64,000 nt of DNA from Enterococcus sp. DIV1094 (GTDB lineage: Bacteria > Bacillota > Bacilli > Lactobacillales > Enterococcaceae), in assembly GCF_017316305.2 (NCBI RefSeq), contig NZ_CP147250.1:434001-498000 (forward strand). The letters are read 5' to 3'. Each line of letters opens with the position of its first letter. The first letter of the stretch is position 1. The notes beneath the pieces are model-generated. The model saw only the letters and a program-made list of their open reading frames with translations, ran no database searches and had not been told where the DNA came from. Of this stretch, positions 1-6,700 are shown piece after piece. The position numbers and the translations under genes were made by a program.

Positions 1-68
1 GGTTTTTTCTAACCAAAATGATTTATTCGCTCTAAACTTTTACAAAGAAAAATGAGGAGGTTATTGTA

Positions 69-362
69 TTGAACGCTAATCGATTAAATACTTCGTCTAC
101 ACCGATCATCTTATTTTTTATCGGTGGATTAGGTACTCTGTTTTCTTTTTTTAATCTAGCTGATTTTCTAGTTTTTGATGTAGGAATATTAGAACCATCG
201 ATACCAATATATGTCTATAATTTTTATCATATCTTATCCGTATCTGCTTCTAACCTTTTATTTTTTTCAGCCAATCAAATATATTTAGCCCTAATTGTTC
301 TTACAATCACGATTCCAGTTATTATGCTCTTAATAAATATTAAACAAAATAATTTAAAATAA
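69..362 (+). CDS. small membrane protein, unknown function
   Basis: 97 residues with a TTG start, chosen because a strong GAGGAGG Shine-Dalgarno lies about 9 nt upstream. Two or three hydrophobic stretches (about residues 12-32 and 70-90) separated by a short loop predict an integral membrane protein. I do not recognise the family. It could be the last gene of a transport or immunity operon that starts left of the window. AT-rich composition matches the accessory tract that follows. Confidence 0.5.
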   Translation: MNANRLNTSSTPIILFFIGGLGTLFSFFNLADFLVFDVGILEPSIPIYVYNFYHILSVSASNLLFFSANQIYLALIVLTITIPVIMLLINIKQNNLK

Positions 363-485
363 GATTCAATATTTTTACTCCTATTAAATCTAATTTTTTC
401 ACTTCTAATTATTTACCTACTATTTTTCTTTAAATAAGTGGTCCAATTGACATTATATTTTCTGTAAAACTAACTATATTATTAT

Positions 486-516
486 AAAAAAAATACCTAC
501 TCCAAAGAGTAGGTAT
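486..516 (-). terminator. Rho-independent terminator of module copy 1
   Basis: Inverted repeat ATACCTACTC/GAGTAGGTAT with a GAA-like loop, followed on the minus strand by a run of eight T. It would end the minus-strand transcript starting near 664. Confidence 0.55.
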
Positions 517-532
517 TAAAAAAACCGTATGG

Positions 533-604
533 TTAGGATTGTATAATTCTTTTGTTGTCTAAAATACGTATAATATAATTAGTAAAGAGAGTATTGATAT
601 GCAT
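533..604 (-). CDS. candidate micro-ORF, module copy 1
   Basis: A possible 23-codon ORF starts with ATG about 9 nt after GGGGGAAG on the minus strand and runs through the region opposite the plus-strand small RNA. The peptide is hydrophobic (TLFTNYIIRIL core). Copy 2 has a similar reading frame but lacks a start codon at the same place, and copy 3 diverges after six codons by a 1-nt indel, so coding is unproven. No family recognised. Confidence 0.2.
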   Translation of the reverse strand: MHINTLFTNYIIRILDNKRIIQS

Positions 605-653
605 GCTATCCCACTTCCCCCAAAAGTTTTTAGCTATTGATACTCTCTTTTTA
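586..653 (+). ncRNA. putative antisense small RNA, module copy 1
   Basis: A plus-strand promoter (TTGTTG at 552-557, 16-nt spacer, TATAAT at 574-579) precedes a roughly 68-nt unit. Its ends pair (GAGAGTATTGATA with the reverse complement near 638-648) and it finishes in a T-tract, as expected of a terminator-ended small RNA. It lies wholly opposite the 5' part of a minus-strand transcript and covers that transcript's G-rich SD-like site. Copies 2 and 3 at 5092-5157 and 4673-4742 keep the same layout. Confidence 0.45.
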
Positions 654-663
654 TAATGGCACC

Positions 664-699
664 TACATGTATTTTAAGGCTAACCTAATAAAAATGCAA
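664..699 (-). promoter_or_regulatory. minus-strand promoter with cre-like overlap, module copy 1
   Basis: TTGCAT (694-699) and TAAAAT (671-676) with a 17-nt spacer on the minus strand. The plus strand over the -35 reads ATGCAAACGCTTGAT, one base from the CcpA cre consensus. The same promoter design precedes copies 2 and 3 and the secreted-protein gene at 1773-2195. Confidence 0.45.
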
Positions 700-1074
700 A
701 CGCTTGATACGTGTTTAGAAATTCTTAACATTTAACTAATCTCGCGTTAGAAAATAATTCTAATCACGAAGATTAGGTTCTGATGAACATTTTTATTTGA
801 TAACAAAAATTACCTTAATCACAGCATATATATGCTGTGATTAATATAAAAAGGTATACACATTCTTCTAATTTATATCTTTTATTCTATTATTGTATAA
901 TCAAATTTTAATTTATTAAATAAAGAACAAAAAGCTTTGTGAATCTGTAAAATCAGTATATTATATATGGAATCACCCTATATAAATCATATGTAAACGT
1001 TATATAAAATTAAAATACATTCATTATTTTTGTTATCATTAGATAATTATTGTAGTTTGGTCTACCCTAATAAT

Positions 1075-1090
1075 AGAGAAGCGCTTCTCT
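1075..1090. promoter_or_regulatory. 16-bp perfect palindrome, candidate operator
   Basis: AGAGAAGCGCTTCTCT is perfectly self-complementary and lies about 28 bp upstream of the secreted-protein start at 1118. Its core resembles CcpA cre and LacI-family operators but lacks the TG of a canonical cre. The position suggests transcription control of the downstream gene. Confidence 0.4.
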
Positions 1091-1117
1091 AAATTATATT
1101 ACGAAAGGTAGATTACA

Positions 1118-1597
1118 ATGAAAAAATTTATTTCTTTAAGTTTATCAGCACTTGCTCTATCTTCTTTTCTTGTATTCAATGCTACTCATGCTAATGCAGC
1201 AGAAAATAATTATGAAAACAACTATAATTTGAATATAAGAAGTATGATTTCTATTGAATCTCAACAAGGATTTAGTCCTTTTTCAGACGCCTTCCAACCT
1301 AATATTATAAATTTTAACCAAGTAACTAATAGATTTGACTTTAGATATGGGATTAATCCTATAAATCCTGGGATCCATCATTTTGATAGAAACACCTTAA
1401 CTGGTGTCACTTCTCGAGGAGATCATGTATTACTTAATAATGGTCAAATTGAGGGAGGTTCTATAGTATTTGATGTTGTTCATCAAGTTACAATTCCTAA
1501 TTTTAGAGATTTTGAATATTTCAGAATAGATGTATCGTACAGAGATGCTCTATGGAATCAGAGAAGAGAAGCTTCAATGACTTTTCGAATTAATTAG
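1118..1597 (+). CDS. secreted protein of unknown function
   Basis: 159 residues. The N-terminus is a Sec signal peptide: MKK, then a hydrophobic core of about 18 residues, with a likely cleavage after the ANA-A region near residue 28. The mature part is about 130 residues, polar, rich in Asn, Phe and Ile, with no Cys, consistent with a beta-rich exported protein. A GAAAGG SD precedes the ATG. It stands alone, between a palindromic operator candidate and its own terminator. I do not recognise the family; a bacteriocin-like or surface-acting protein is possible but unsupported. Confidence 0.65.
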   Translation: MKKFISLSLSALALSSFLVFNATHANAAENNYENNYNLNIRSMISIESQQGFSPFSDAFQPNIINFNQVTNRFDFRYGINPINPGIHHFDRNTLTGVTSRGDHVLLNNGQIEGGSIVFDVVHQVTIPNFRDFEYFRIDVSYRDALWNQRREASMTFRIN

Positions 1598-1607
1598 CGA
1601 TACTTTA

Positions 1608-1643
1608 GCACACCATCTCATAGAGGCGGTGTGTTAATTTTTT
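1608..1643 (+). terminator. terminator of the 1118-1597 gene
   Basis: CACACC/GGTGTG stem with an additional ATCTC/GAGGC-like pairing, followed by TTAATTTTTT. Confidence 0.6.
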
Positions 1644-1693
1644 AAGATTTTTTAAGTTCATTTTTACTAATAAGCGAGTTACTGAATAATACA

Positions 1694-1722
1694 GAAAAAA
1701 GACCCACTCCGGAGAATGGGCT
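1694..1722 (-). terminator. terminator of the 1773-2195 gene
   Basis: On the minus strand GCCCATTCTCCGGAGTGGG folds into a hairpin and is followed by six T. The same hairpin sequence recurs near 2360 and 8310. Confidence 0.6.
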
Positions 1723-1772
1723 GTAAAAAAACATTATTGATTTAGTGATCGTATAAGTTTTCTCCCATAGTC

Positions 1773-2195
1773 TTACTTAGTTAAGGTATAATTGATCCCA
1801 TGGATAGTAACATTTCTAATCGTACTTGGCCATCCTTTACTATTCCACTTTCCGCTATTTGCTTGTTTTTCTATTTGTGCTGCGCCCTGACCATAAAATT
1901 TTGCTTGGTTTTTGTTATACCACGGATCATTGTGGGGATTCGGACTTAGTTGATATCTATGCTTCCCCGGATTAATTTCGTATCCCCTGTTTGTTCCACC
2001 AAAAGATGCTTCCATCCATTTATAAGTATTACCTTCTATTTTCATAGAACCTGTGATTATAAACGGTTCAACATCTCGTACTTCTTCGTAACTAGTTGGT
2101 GTTTGAGTTTGCGCTTCTACCTTATTAACGCTCTCGAAAAGACTACCACCTAAGAAAACGCTTAAACCCAGGAAAATAAATAAATATTTTTTCAT
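1773..2195 (-). CDS. secreted protein of unknown function
   Basis: 140 residues with a Sec signal peptide: MKKY, a hydrophobic core, then a likely cleavage after VEAQ near residue 29. The mature domain is about 110 residues, rich in Gly, Asn, Lys and Trp (WMEASFGGTN, NPHNDPWYNKNQAK, KWNSKGWPSTIRN), and lacks Cys. The size and composition are reminiscent of small exported antimicrobial or cell-wall-active proteins, but no family is recognised. A GATAGGAGAGG SD precedes ATG. Its promoter at 2274-2302 carries a full cre match, so carbon catabolite control is plausible. Confidence 0.65.
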   Translation of the reverse strand: MKKYLFIFLGLSVFLGGSLFESVNKVEAQTQTPTSYEEVRDVEPFIITGSMKIEGNTYKWMEASFGGTNRGYEINPGKHRYQLSPNPHNDPWYNKNQAKFYGQGAAQIEKQANSGKWNSKGWPSTIRNVTIHGINYTLTK

Positions 2196-2273
2196 ATAAA
2201 CCTCTCCTATCTTTATTTTTTGCTGACATCATTTTTTTAGTATCGATACTTTTTTATAACAATACCCACTGTT

Positions 2274-2311
2274 AGTTTAAGGGTGGCCTAAAATTATTGC
2301 AAACGCTTACT
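2274..2311 (-). promoter_or_regulatory. promoter with CcpA cre match for the 1773-2195 gene
   Basis: Minus-strand TTGCAA (2297-2302), 17-nt spacer, TAAACT (2274-2279). The plus strand reads TTGCAAACGCTTACT at 2297-2311, which fits WTGNAANCGNWNNCW at every fixed position. Overlap with the -35 predicts CcpA repression. Confidence 0.6.
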
Positions 2312-2350
2312 GTTTATTTAAGAATTCTTAATCTTTGATTAATTCTAATC

Positions 2351-2380
2351 AAAAAAAAGACCCACTCCGGAGAGCGGGTG
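2351..2380 (-). terminator. terminator on the minus strand
   Basis: ACCCGCTCTCCGGAGTGGGT hairpin followed by eight T on the minus strand. It would end transcripts from the small gene at 2580-2726. Confidence 0.55.
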
Positions 2381-2430
2381 GATATAAAAAAAAACTAATC
2401 AATGGTTTCAAGGACACTTTTAGATTACTA

Positions 2431-2530
2431 TGATTTTATTTATTGTTCAAGTCATGTGCTTTTCTTATCGCTTGTTCTCTTATAATGGTTAGGTGCCGAT
2501 TGAAGATTTGAGCGAGTTACTACAATCGAT
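2431..2530. repeat. dispersed repeat copy A (degenerate)
   Basis: The stretch beginning GATTTTATTTATTGTTCAAG and its following GTCATGTGCTTTT recurs nearly identically at 3077-3235 and 8383-8542. It is followed here by a conserved tail (GAGTTACTACAAT versus GAGTTGCTACAAT). Reading frames are broken between copies, so this is probably a decayed small gene or untranslated RNA relic. Confidence 0.5.
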
Positions 2531-2579
2531 TAAAAAACAAAAATTTCCTATCTAACTAAGGACAGGACTTCTAGTATTT

Positions 2580-2726
2580 TTATTTTTTTGTTCTTTGCTT
2601 ACTACGCTGATTACTTTTCTTCACTGCTTTTGCAGCAACAACGCTTGATAACAAACCGTCACCCATTACTTTATCTGTAGCCTTTTTGGTAACTTTGTAC
2701 TTCACTGCCGATTTTAGAATACTCAA
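2580..2726 (-). CDS. small basic peptide, unknown function
   Basis: 48 codons from a TTG start, selected because AGAGGAGG lies 9 nt upstream. The product has a Lys-rich N-terminal half, a short neutral segment (GLLSSVVAAKA) and a strongly basic C-terminus (KKSNQRSKQRTKK), giving an overall charge of about +14. There is no signal peptide or Cys. It could be a nucleic-acid-binding or antimicrobial peptide; neither is shown. It is followed by a decayed repeat and a minus-strand terminator at 2351-2380. Confidence 0.5.
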   Translation of the reverse strand: MSILKSAVKYKVTKKATDKVMGDGLLSSVVAAKAVKKSNQRSKQRTKK

Positions 2727-2953
2727 TAGCACGCACCTCCTCTTATACATTCAAATAATATGATAGATTTAAGAATTTTATATGAAATTTGAGATAATTT
2801 AACCATAAGTTGTAAAATATTGTTATATGATTTGAGTTGATTTTTTCTTGATTTTTATTCTATACTTTTTTAAGTTTCACGAGGTTTACAACCGATTGGA
2901 TAATTCATCAGAAAAAACTTGATGTTGATCAATCGAATTGAAGCGTATTCACG

Positions 2954-3151
2954 ATGTGTTGTATACTATTTTCGCTATTAATATTAGACTTTGCAATCAT
3001 GGGTACTTGGTTAATACCTGCACTTCCTTATATTTATGAATCTTCAAAAATTGACGATGACTATTTGGAAGTATTGTTTTTATTTATTGTTCAAGTCATG
3101 TACTTTTTGATCAGAGAAAAACTAGCTATATTATCAATGGCTAGGTTTTGA
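2954..3151 (+). pseudogene. possible membrane-protein remnant
   Basis: A 65-codon open frame with two hydrophobic segments (about residues 1-28 and 42-58), but no convincing SD precedes the ATG. Its last third is repeat copy B. After the stop, the next frame continues with a Leu/Glu-rich tail (NELLQLIEERKK) that is also conserved in copies A and C, which suggests a frameshifted small membrane protein. Family unknown. Confidence 0.25.
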
Positions 3152-3235
3152 TTCGGAATACAAACGAGTTGCTACAATTAATTGAAGAACGTAAAAAAGA
3201 CCTCTTCCACGATTGATGGGCGAGTTTCTTTTTGT
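3077..3235. repeat. dispersed repeat copy B
   Basis: Shares the TTTATTTATTGTTCAAG core, the GATCAGAGAAAAACT segment and the GAGTTGCTA tail with copies at 2431-2530 and 8383-8542, and ends in a similar imperfect hairpin with a T-rich end near 3230. Confidence 0.5.
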
Positions 3236-3316
3236 TCAATATTTATTCTTCCTTGCTACCATTTCATTTGATATGATAATTTTGTAACGGAAATTATTAT
3301 GGAATGAGGAATAAAA

Positions 3317-3907
3317 ATGAAAAAGTTTAGTTGGTTAGTTTTATCTGGGGTATTTCTACTGATGTTGTCGAGTTGTTCAACTAATAAGAAAGACGACAGC
3401 TCTGAAACATCTTCTACTTTAAGTTCAACAACCTCTGAAAATACACAAACTACTGAGACAACAAGCATTGAAGAAACAACTTCTACTGAACCAGTTCAAA
3501 CTACTGTCCAAAATACAACTACTTCGACTACTGTCGTGCAAGAAGAAAGTTATGAAGAAATGAAACAACGTACGCTAAATTCTACGCATGCTGAAAGAGC
3601 GAGTTGGAGCGATGAAGAATGGGAAGCTTTTGGAATGGCATTGTACGAAAATGGATTAGCTTTAGACGATGCTGGCAACATCATTACTCAAGCTGAAGCT
3701 GAACAACAGGCTACTGCAACACAAGCAGCTCAATCTGCAGAACCATCAACTTTGACAGAATTCATCAATAAATATGGGATGTCTCCAGTTGCCTATAAAA
3801 TGCAATATGAAGGCATGAGCGAAGAAGAAGCTTTACAAAGCACACCAAATGATATGAAATCCTCTGGAGAAATACAAAGAGGATTTATAGAGTACGGTAT
3901 TCAATAA
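3317..3907 (+). CDS. Ser/Thr-rich lipoprotein
   Basis: 196 residues. The N-terminus is a lipoprotein signal with lipobox LSSC (Cys at residue 20), so the protein should be lipidated and anchored to the outer face of the membrane. Residues 25-75 form a Ser/Thr/Glu-rich spacer of SSTTSE/ETTST type that may span the wall. The C-terminal part has two predicted helical segments with acidic Glu/Glu-Glu-Ala runs (SWSDEEWEAFGMAL, YKMQYEGMSEEEAL), resembling short repeats of enterococcal exported lipoproteins. GAATGAGGAA SD precedes ATG; a strong terminator follows at 3943. Function unknown. Confidence 0.7.
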   Translation: MKKFSWLVLSGVFLLMLSSCSTNKKDDSSETSSTLSSTTSENTQTTETTSIEETTSTEPVQTTVQNTTTSTTVVQEESYEEMKQRTLNSTHAERASWSDEEWEAFGMALYENGLALDDAGNIITQAEAEQQATATQAAQSAEPSTLTEFINKYGMSPVAYKMQYEGMSEEEALQSTPNDMKSSGEIQRGFIEYGIQ

Positions 3908-3942
3908 ATCGTCCAATAATAAAATTTATATTATAGAACATA

Positions 3943-3976
3943 AAACCTCGCTCACGATAAATGAGCGAGGTTTTTT
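3943..3976 (+). terminator. terminator of the lipoprotein gene
   Basis: AACCTCGCTCA/TGAGCGAGGTT perfect stem followed by TTTTTT. Confidence 0.8.
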
Positions 3977-3980
3977 ATAT

Positions 3981-4057
3981 GTACCCTGTAGGACTCGAAC
4001 CTACGACCGGACAGTTATTAACTCGCCATATGCTCTGCCTAACTGAGCTAAGGGTAC
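3981..4057 (-). tRNA. tRNA-like gene with abnormal anticodon arm (probable pseudo-tRNA)
   Basis: The minus strand has a perfect 7-bp acceptor stem (GTACCCT/AGGGTAC), a normal D arm (GCTC-loop-GAGC) and a perfect T arm (GTAGG-TTCGAGT-CCTAC). The T arm and preceding CCGGTC resemble tRNA-Ile. The anticodon arm does not fit: between the expected positions there are about 4 extra bases, leaving a weak stem around an 11-nt loop containing AGTTAATAACT, and no clear anticodon. No CCA is encoded. Either a decayed tRNA or a non-translational tRNA-like RNA. Confidence 0.6.
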
Positions 4058-4423
4058 AAATTATTGTCAAAAGAGTCGTCAAAACTATTATCTGGTAGAT
4101 AATTTATTTATTGTGGTAACAAGCTTCTTGCCACTATTACTTCAATATATATAATCGTAAATATAAATAATGAAATAGTTATAGCCAAATTGTATCGAAT
4201 AATTTTTGTTATTGTCAATGTCACAGATTATTCCTTAATCTAAATTTACAAACACTCATACATTCTTCATTCTTATTACATCCCAATAGTAGTGAGAAGC
4301 AAACGGGAGTTCATGTAGATATAATAAAAAAAACGATTATTTATCAATCCTAGAGATGTCGATTTAGTATAAGCTGTTGCTTATTCACTTTAGATTATTT
4401 AAATCGAATCAGATTCACTTAGA
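4058..4423. other. gene-poor stretch
   Basis: AT-rich sequence with no convincing ORF, promoter or repeat that I could identify. Confidence 0.4.
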
Positions 4424-4454
4424 CAAAAAAACACCCGCTCATATAAGAGCGGGC
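4424..4454 (-). terminator. terminator of module copy 3
   Basis: AGCCCGCTC/GAGCGGGTG-type stem followed by seven T on the minus strand. Confidence 0.6.
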
Positions 4455-4645
4455 TACCTTAGGATAAAGAATGTCTGATGTGGATACTTAAATCTTACTA
4501 TCATTTTACTTTAGGTTCAAATAATATGTTTTTTTATGTATACCACTCAGAAGAGTGGCACGGACGTTAACATATGAATATATATGGTCAAGTTCACATT
4601 ACTAGAGTTTGACCCCGCATTCAAGTAATACGCTTTCCTTGCTGT

Positions 4646-4690
4646 TTAAAACACATGTGATAGAATCATAAAAAGAGTACCAATGCGCAC
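4646..4690 (-). CDS. candidate micro-ORF, module copy 3
   Basis: Fourteen codons from GTG, 8 nt after GGGGAAG. The peptide (RIGTLFMILSHVF after the start) is hydrophobic and ends in HVF, like copy 2 (YVF). It lies opposite the small RNA promoter and 5' end. Too short to judge by coding statistics; recorded as a hypothesis. Confidence 0.2.
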   Translation of the reverse strand: MRIGTLFMILSHVF

Positions 4691-4742
4691 GCTGAAAACT
4701 TCCCCAAGTTTTTAAAACTTTGTCCATTGGTACTCTTTTTTT
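4673..4742 (+). ncRNA. putative antisense small RNA, module copy 3
   Basis: Promoter TTGCTG (4639-4644), 16-nt spacer, TAGAAT (4661-4666). The ends of the roughly 70-nt unit pair (AAGAGTACCAATG with CATTGGTACTCTT) and a T-run follows. The internal ACTTCCCCAAGTTTTT matches copies 1 and 2 while the stem sequence has changed on both sides, so the base pairing is kept by compensatory changes. Confidence 0.5.
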
Positions 4743-4753
4743 AGAATGATTCC

Positions 4754-4789
4754 TATTCACACCTTATGGGTAACCAGTGATTATTGCAA
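4754..4789 (-). promoter_or_regulatory. minus-strand promoter, module copy 3
   Basis: TTGCAA (4784-4789), 17-nt spacer, TAAGGT (4761-4766) on the minus strand, positioned as in copies 1 and 2. Confidence 0.4.
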
Positions 4790-4843
4790 GTACCTTGTCT
4801 TAATCTGAGAATTCTTAAACTTTGATCGAATCTTATTTTAAAC

Positions 4844-4872
4844 AAAAAAATACCCGCTCATAAAGAGCGGGC
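4844..4872 (-). terminator. terminator of module copy 2
   Basis: CCCGCTC/GAGCGGG stem followed by seven T on the minus strand. A second CCCGCTC-type hairpin at 4969-4980 lacks a downstream T-run. Confidence 0.6.
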
Positions 4873-5064
4873 CACTAAAGGATTCAATCCGCATTAGTGA
4901 AGCTAAGTAAAGCTTACTACCATTTCAGGCTATGTTCAAATAATATGTTCTTTTATGGACCCCGCTCCAAAGAGCGGGATGTAAAAAAAGCAATGTTGTT
5001 AGGGTGATACAATAAGATTACTATCTTTTTATCTATTATTCAACTGATATAATCATTTTGCTGC

Positions 5065-5112
5065 CTAAAATACGTATGATATAATTATTAAAGAGAGTAT
5101 CGATATACCCAC
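5065..5112 (-). CDS. candidate micro-ORF, module copy 2
   Basis: Fifteen codons from GTG, 6 nt after GGGGGAAG. The product is almost entirely hydrophobic (GISILSLIIISYVF after the start), of the size and character of Ibs-type toxic peptides. An alternative frame with the copy-1-like sequence exists but lacks a well-spaced start. Hypothesis only. Confidence 0.22.
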   Translation of the reverse strand: MGISILSLIIISYVF

Positions 5113-5157
5113 TATACACTTCCCCCAAGAAGTTTTTAGTTGTCGATACTCTCTTTT
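5092..5157 (+). ncRNA. putative antisense small RNA, module copy 2
   Basis: Promoter TTGCTG (5058-5063), 16-nt spacer, TATAAT (5080-5085). The 66-nt unit has pairing ends (GAGAGTATCGA with TCGATACTCTC), a loop with ACTTCCCCCAAGAAGTTTTTA, and a T-tract. It is complementary to the 5' part of the minus-strand transcript starting near 5170. Confidence 0.5.
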
Positions 5158-5169
5158 TATGATGGCGCC

Positions 5170-5205
5170 TACGGGTAGTTTAAGCCTGGTCTAAAATTAT
5201 TGCAA
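5170..5205 (-). promoter_or_regulatory. minus-strand promoter with cre-like overlap, module copy 2
   Basis: TTGCAA (5200-5205), 17-nt spacer, TAAACT (5177-5182). The plus strand TTGCAAGCGCTTTTC is one base from the cre consensus. The upstream AGAATTCT was the target of the IS insertion. Confidence 0.45.
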
Positions 5206-5223
5206 GCGCTTTTCTTTTGTTTA

Positions 5224-5231
5224 AGAATTCT
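5224..5231. repeat. target-site duplication of IS copy A, left
   Basis: AGAATTCT, repeated at 8274-8281 immediately outside the right end of the element. Confidence 0.9.
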
Positions 5232-5368
5232 GGCTCTATAATAAAGTGGACTGATGAATCAATTCTGATTCGTCAGTCCACTTTTTCTTTTTGGGTATTA
5301 AAAAACATATCGTTCTCTAGTATGATTAAATCACCACAAAATAAACAACTGAGAGGACGATATGCTCT

Positions 5369-6664
5369 ATGGAAAATTCTATCAAAAAAATGCTCCGATT
5401 AACAGATAAATATTTAACCATCCAAGATGTTTCTTACGAAACGTTCCATCAAACCAATACTTTAGTTATTGACGCAGTGTTAGCTCCTCCTACTTCTGCT
5501 TGTTTGACTTGTGGCTCTGCCGTGAGAGATTCGAAGGGGAAAACGGTCATTGTCAAAAATGGCAAGAAAATGACCTGCATTCGTTTCGATCAATTCAACC
5601 ATTTACCGCTAATCATGCGGCTGAAGAAACAACGTTATCACTGTAGAAACTGCCATACCCATTGGACAGCCCAAAGCTATTTTGTTCGGCCAAATCATTC
5701 GATTGCCGAGCATGTAAAAATGAAAATCATTGCTTTACTCACCGAAAAGGTCTCCTTATCTTTTATCGCAAAGCATTGCCAGGTGTCTATTCCAACGGTG
5801 ACGCGTATTTTGAAGTCGTTAAAAACCTATTTACCAAAACAAGCCAAGCGCCACCTGCCCAAAGTATTGATGGTCGATGAATTTCGTTCCCATGTATCCT
5901 CAGAAGATAAGATGAGTTTTATTTGTGCCGATGGGGAAACCGGGCAATTAGTTGATATCTTACCCACTCGAAAATTGTCTCGGTTGACCACTTATTTCCA
6001 GACATGTGTGAATCCATCTGACGTCGACTATTTAGTTACTGATATGAATGCGGCGTATTTTCAACTAACAAAAAAAGTATTTCCTCATGCCAAACTGGTC
6101 ATTGATCGTTTTCATGTGATCAAACACATGAATCAAGCGTTCCAAGATTTTCGTGTCCGTGAAATGAAACGCCTGATTGCTTCGGGCAATCGGACAATGC
6201 CAAGGAAATTAAAAAGCCATTGGCGCTTACTCACCAAAAATCGGAAGAATATCAACCACACAGAATATAAAACTTGGCGTAGCTTTCGTGCCCCAAAGTA
6301 TCCTTACCTGACAGAAGCCATGGTGCTTGACCGTTTATTAAGTGCTTCAACTGCCTTGAAAGTCGCCTATCAAGCGTTCCATGAACTAGCGGATGCCTTT
6401 CGTGACAAAGACCACGAGTCATTTTTCACTCTCTTGCATCAGTTACCAGAAACATTAGATAAAGAATTTCGGCTAAAACTACAAAATCTTCTGAGCTATG
6501 AAGAAGGGATTCGTCATTCTTTGATTTATCCTTACTCTAATGGGAAAATTGAAGCAAAAAACACCCACATCAAAACACTCAAACGAGTGTCTTATGGCTT
6601 TAAATCATTTGAGAACATGCGCATCCGAATCTTTTTGACGAATCAAGTCATTCACGTCAAATAA
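5369..6664 (+). CDS. ISL3-family transposase (copy A)
   Basis: 431 residues, usual length for the family. The N-terminal zinc-finger part has CLTCGSA and CRNCHTHW pairs (about residues 41-44 and 92-97). A helix-turn-helix region follows (SLSFIAKHCQVSIPTVTRIL, about 129-148), then a DDE domain with MVDEF near 168, TDMNAAY near 224 and the catalytic Glu in the C-terminal part (GKIEAKNTHIKTLKRVSYGF). GAGAGGA lies 11 nt before the ATG. The coding sequence is intact although the right end of the element is split by copy B 36 bp past the stop. Confidence 0.9.
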   Translation: MENSIKKMLRLTDKYLTIQDVSYETFHQTNTLVIDAVLAPPTSACLTCGSAVRDSKGKTVIVKNGKKMTCIRFDQFNHLPLIMRLKKQRYHCRNCHTHWTAQSYFVRPNHSIAEHVKMKIIALLTEKVSLSFIAKHCQVSIPTVTRILKSLKTYLPKQAKRHLPKVLMVDEFRSHVSSEDKMSFICADGETGQLVDILPTRKLSRLTTYFQTCVNPSDVDYLVTDMNAAYFQLTKKVFPHAKLVIDRFHVIKHMNQAFQDFRVREMKRLIASGNRTMPRKLKSHWRLLTKNRKNINHTEYKTWRSFRAPKYPYLTEAMVLDRLLSASTALKVAYQAFHELADAFRDKDHESFFTLLHQLPETLDKEFRLKLQNLLSYEEGIRHSLIYPYSNGKIEAKNTHIKTLKRVSYGFKSFENMRIRIFLTNQVIHVK

Positions 6665-6692
6665 CGAAGAAAATCCGGAGAAGAAGTGTTCA

Positions 6693-6700
6693 CTTCTTCT
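6693..6700. repeat. target-site duplication of IS copy B, left
   Basis: CTTCTTCT, repeated at 8218-8225 immediately after the right end of copy B, inside the terminal region of copy A. Confidence 0.9.

Noticed and set aside
486..5205. Assignment of the small RNA modules to the Fst/par family
   Set aside because: No Fst-like peptide of about 30 residues and no shared bidirectional terminator with flanking direct repeats were found.
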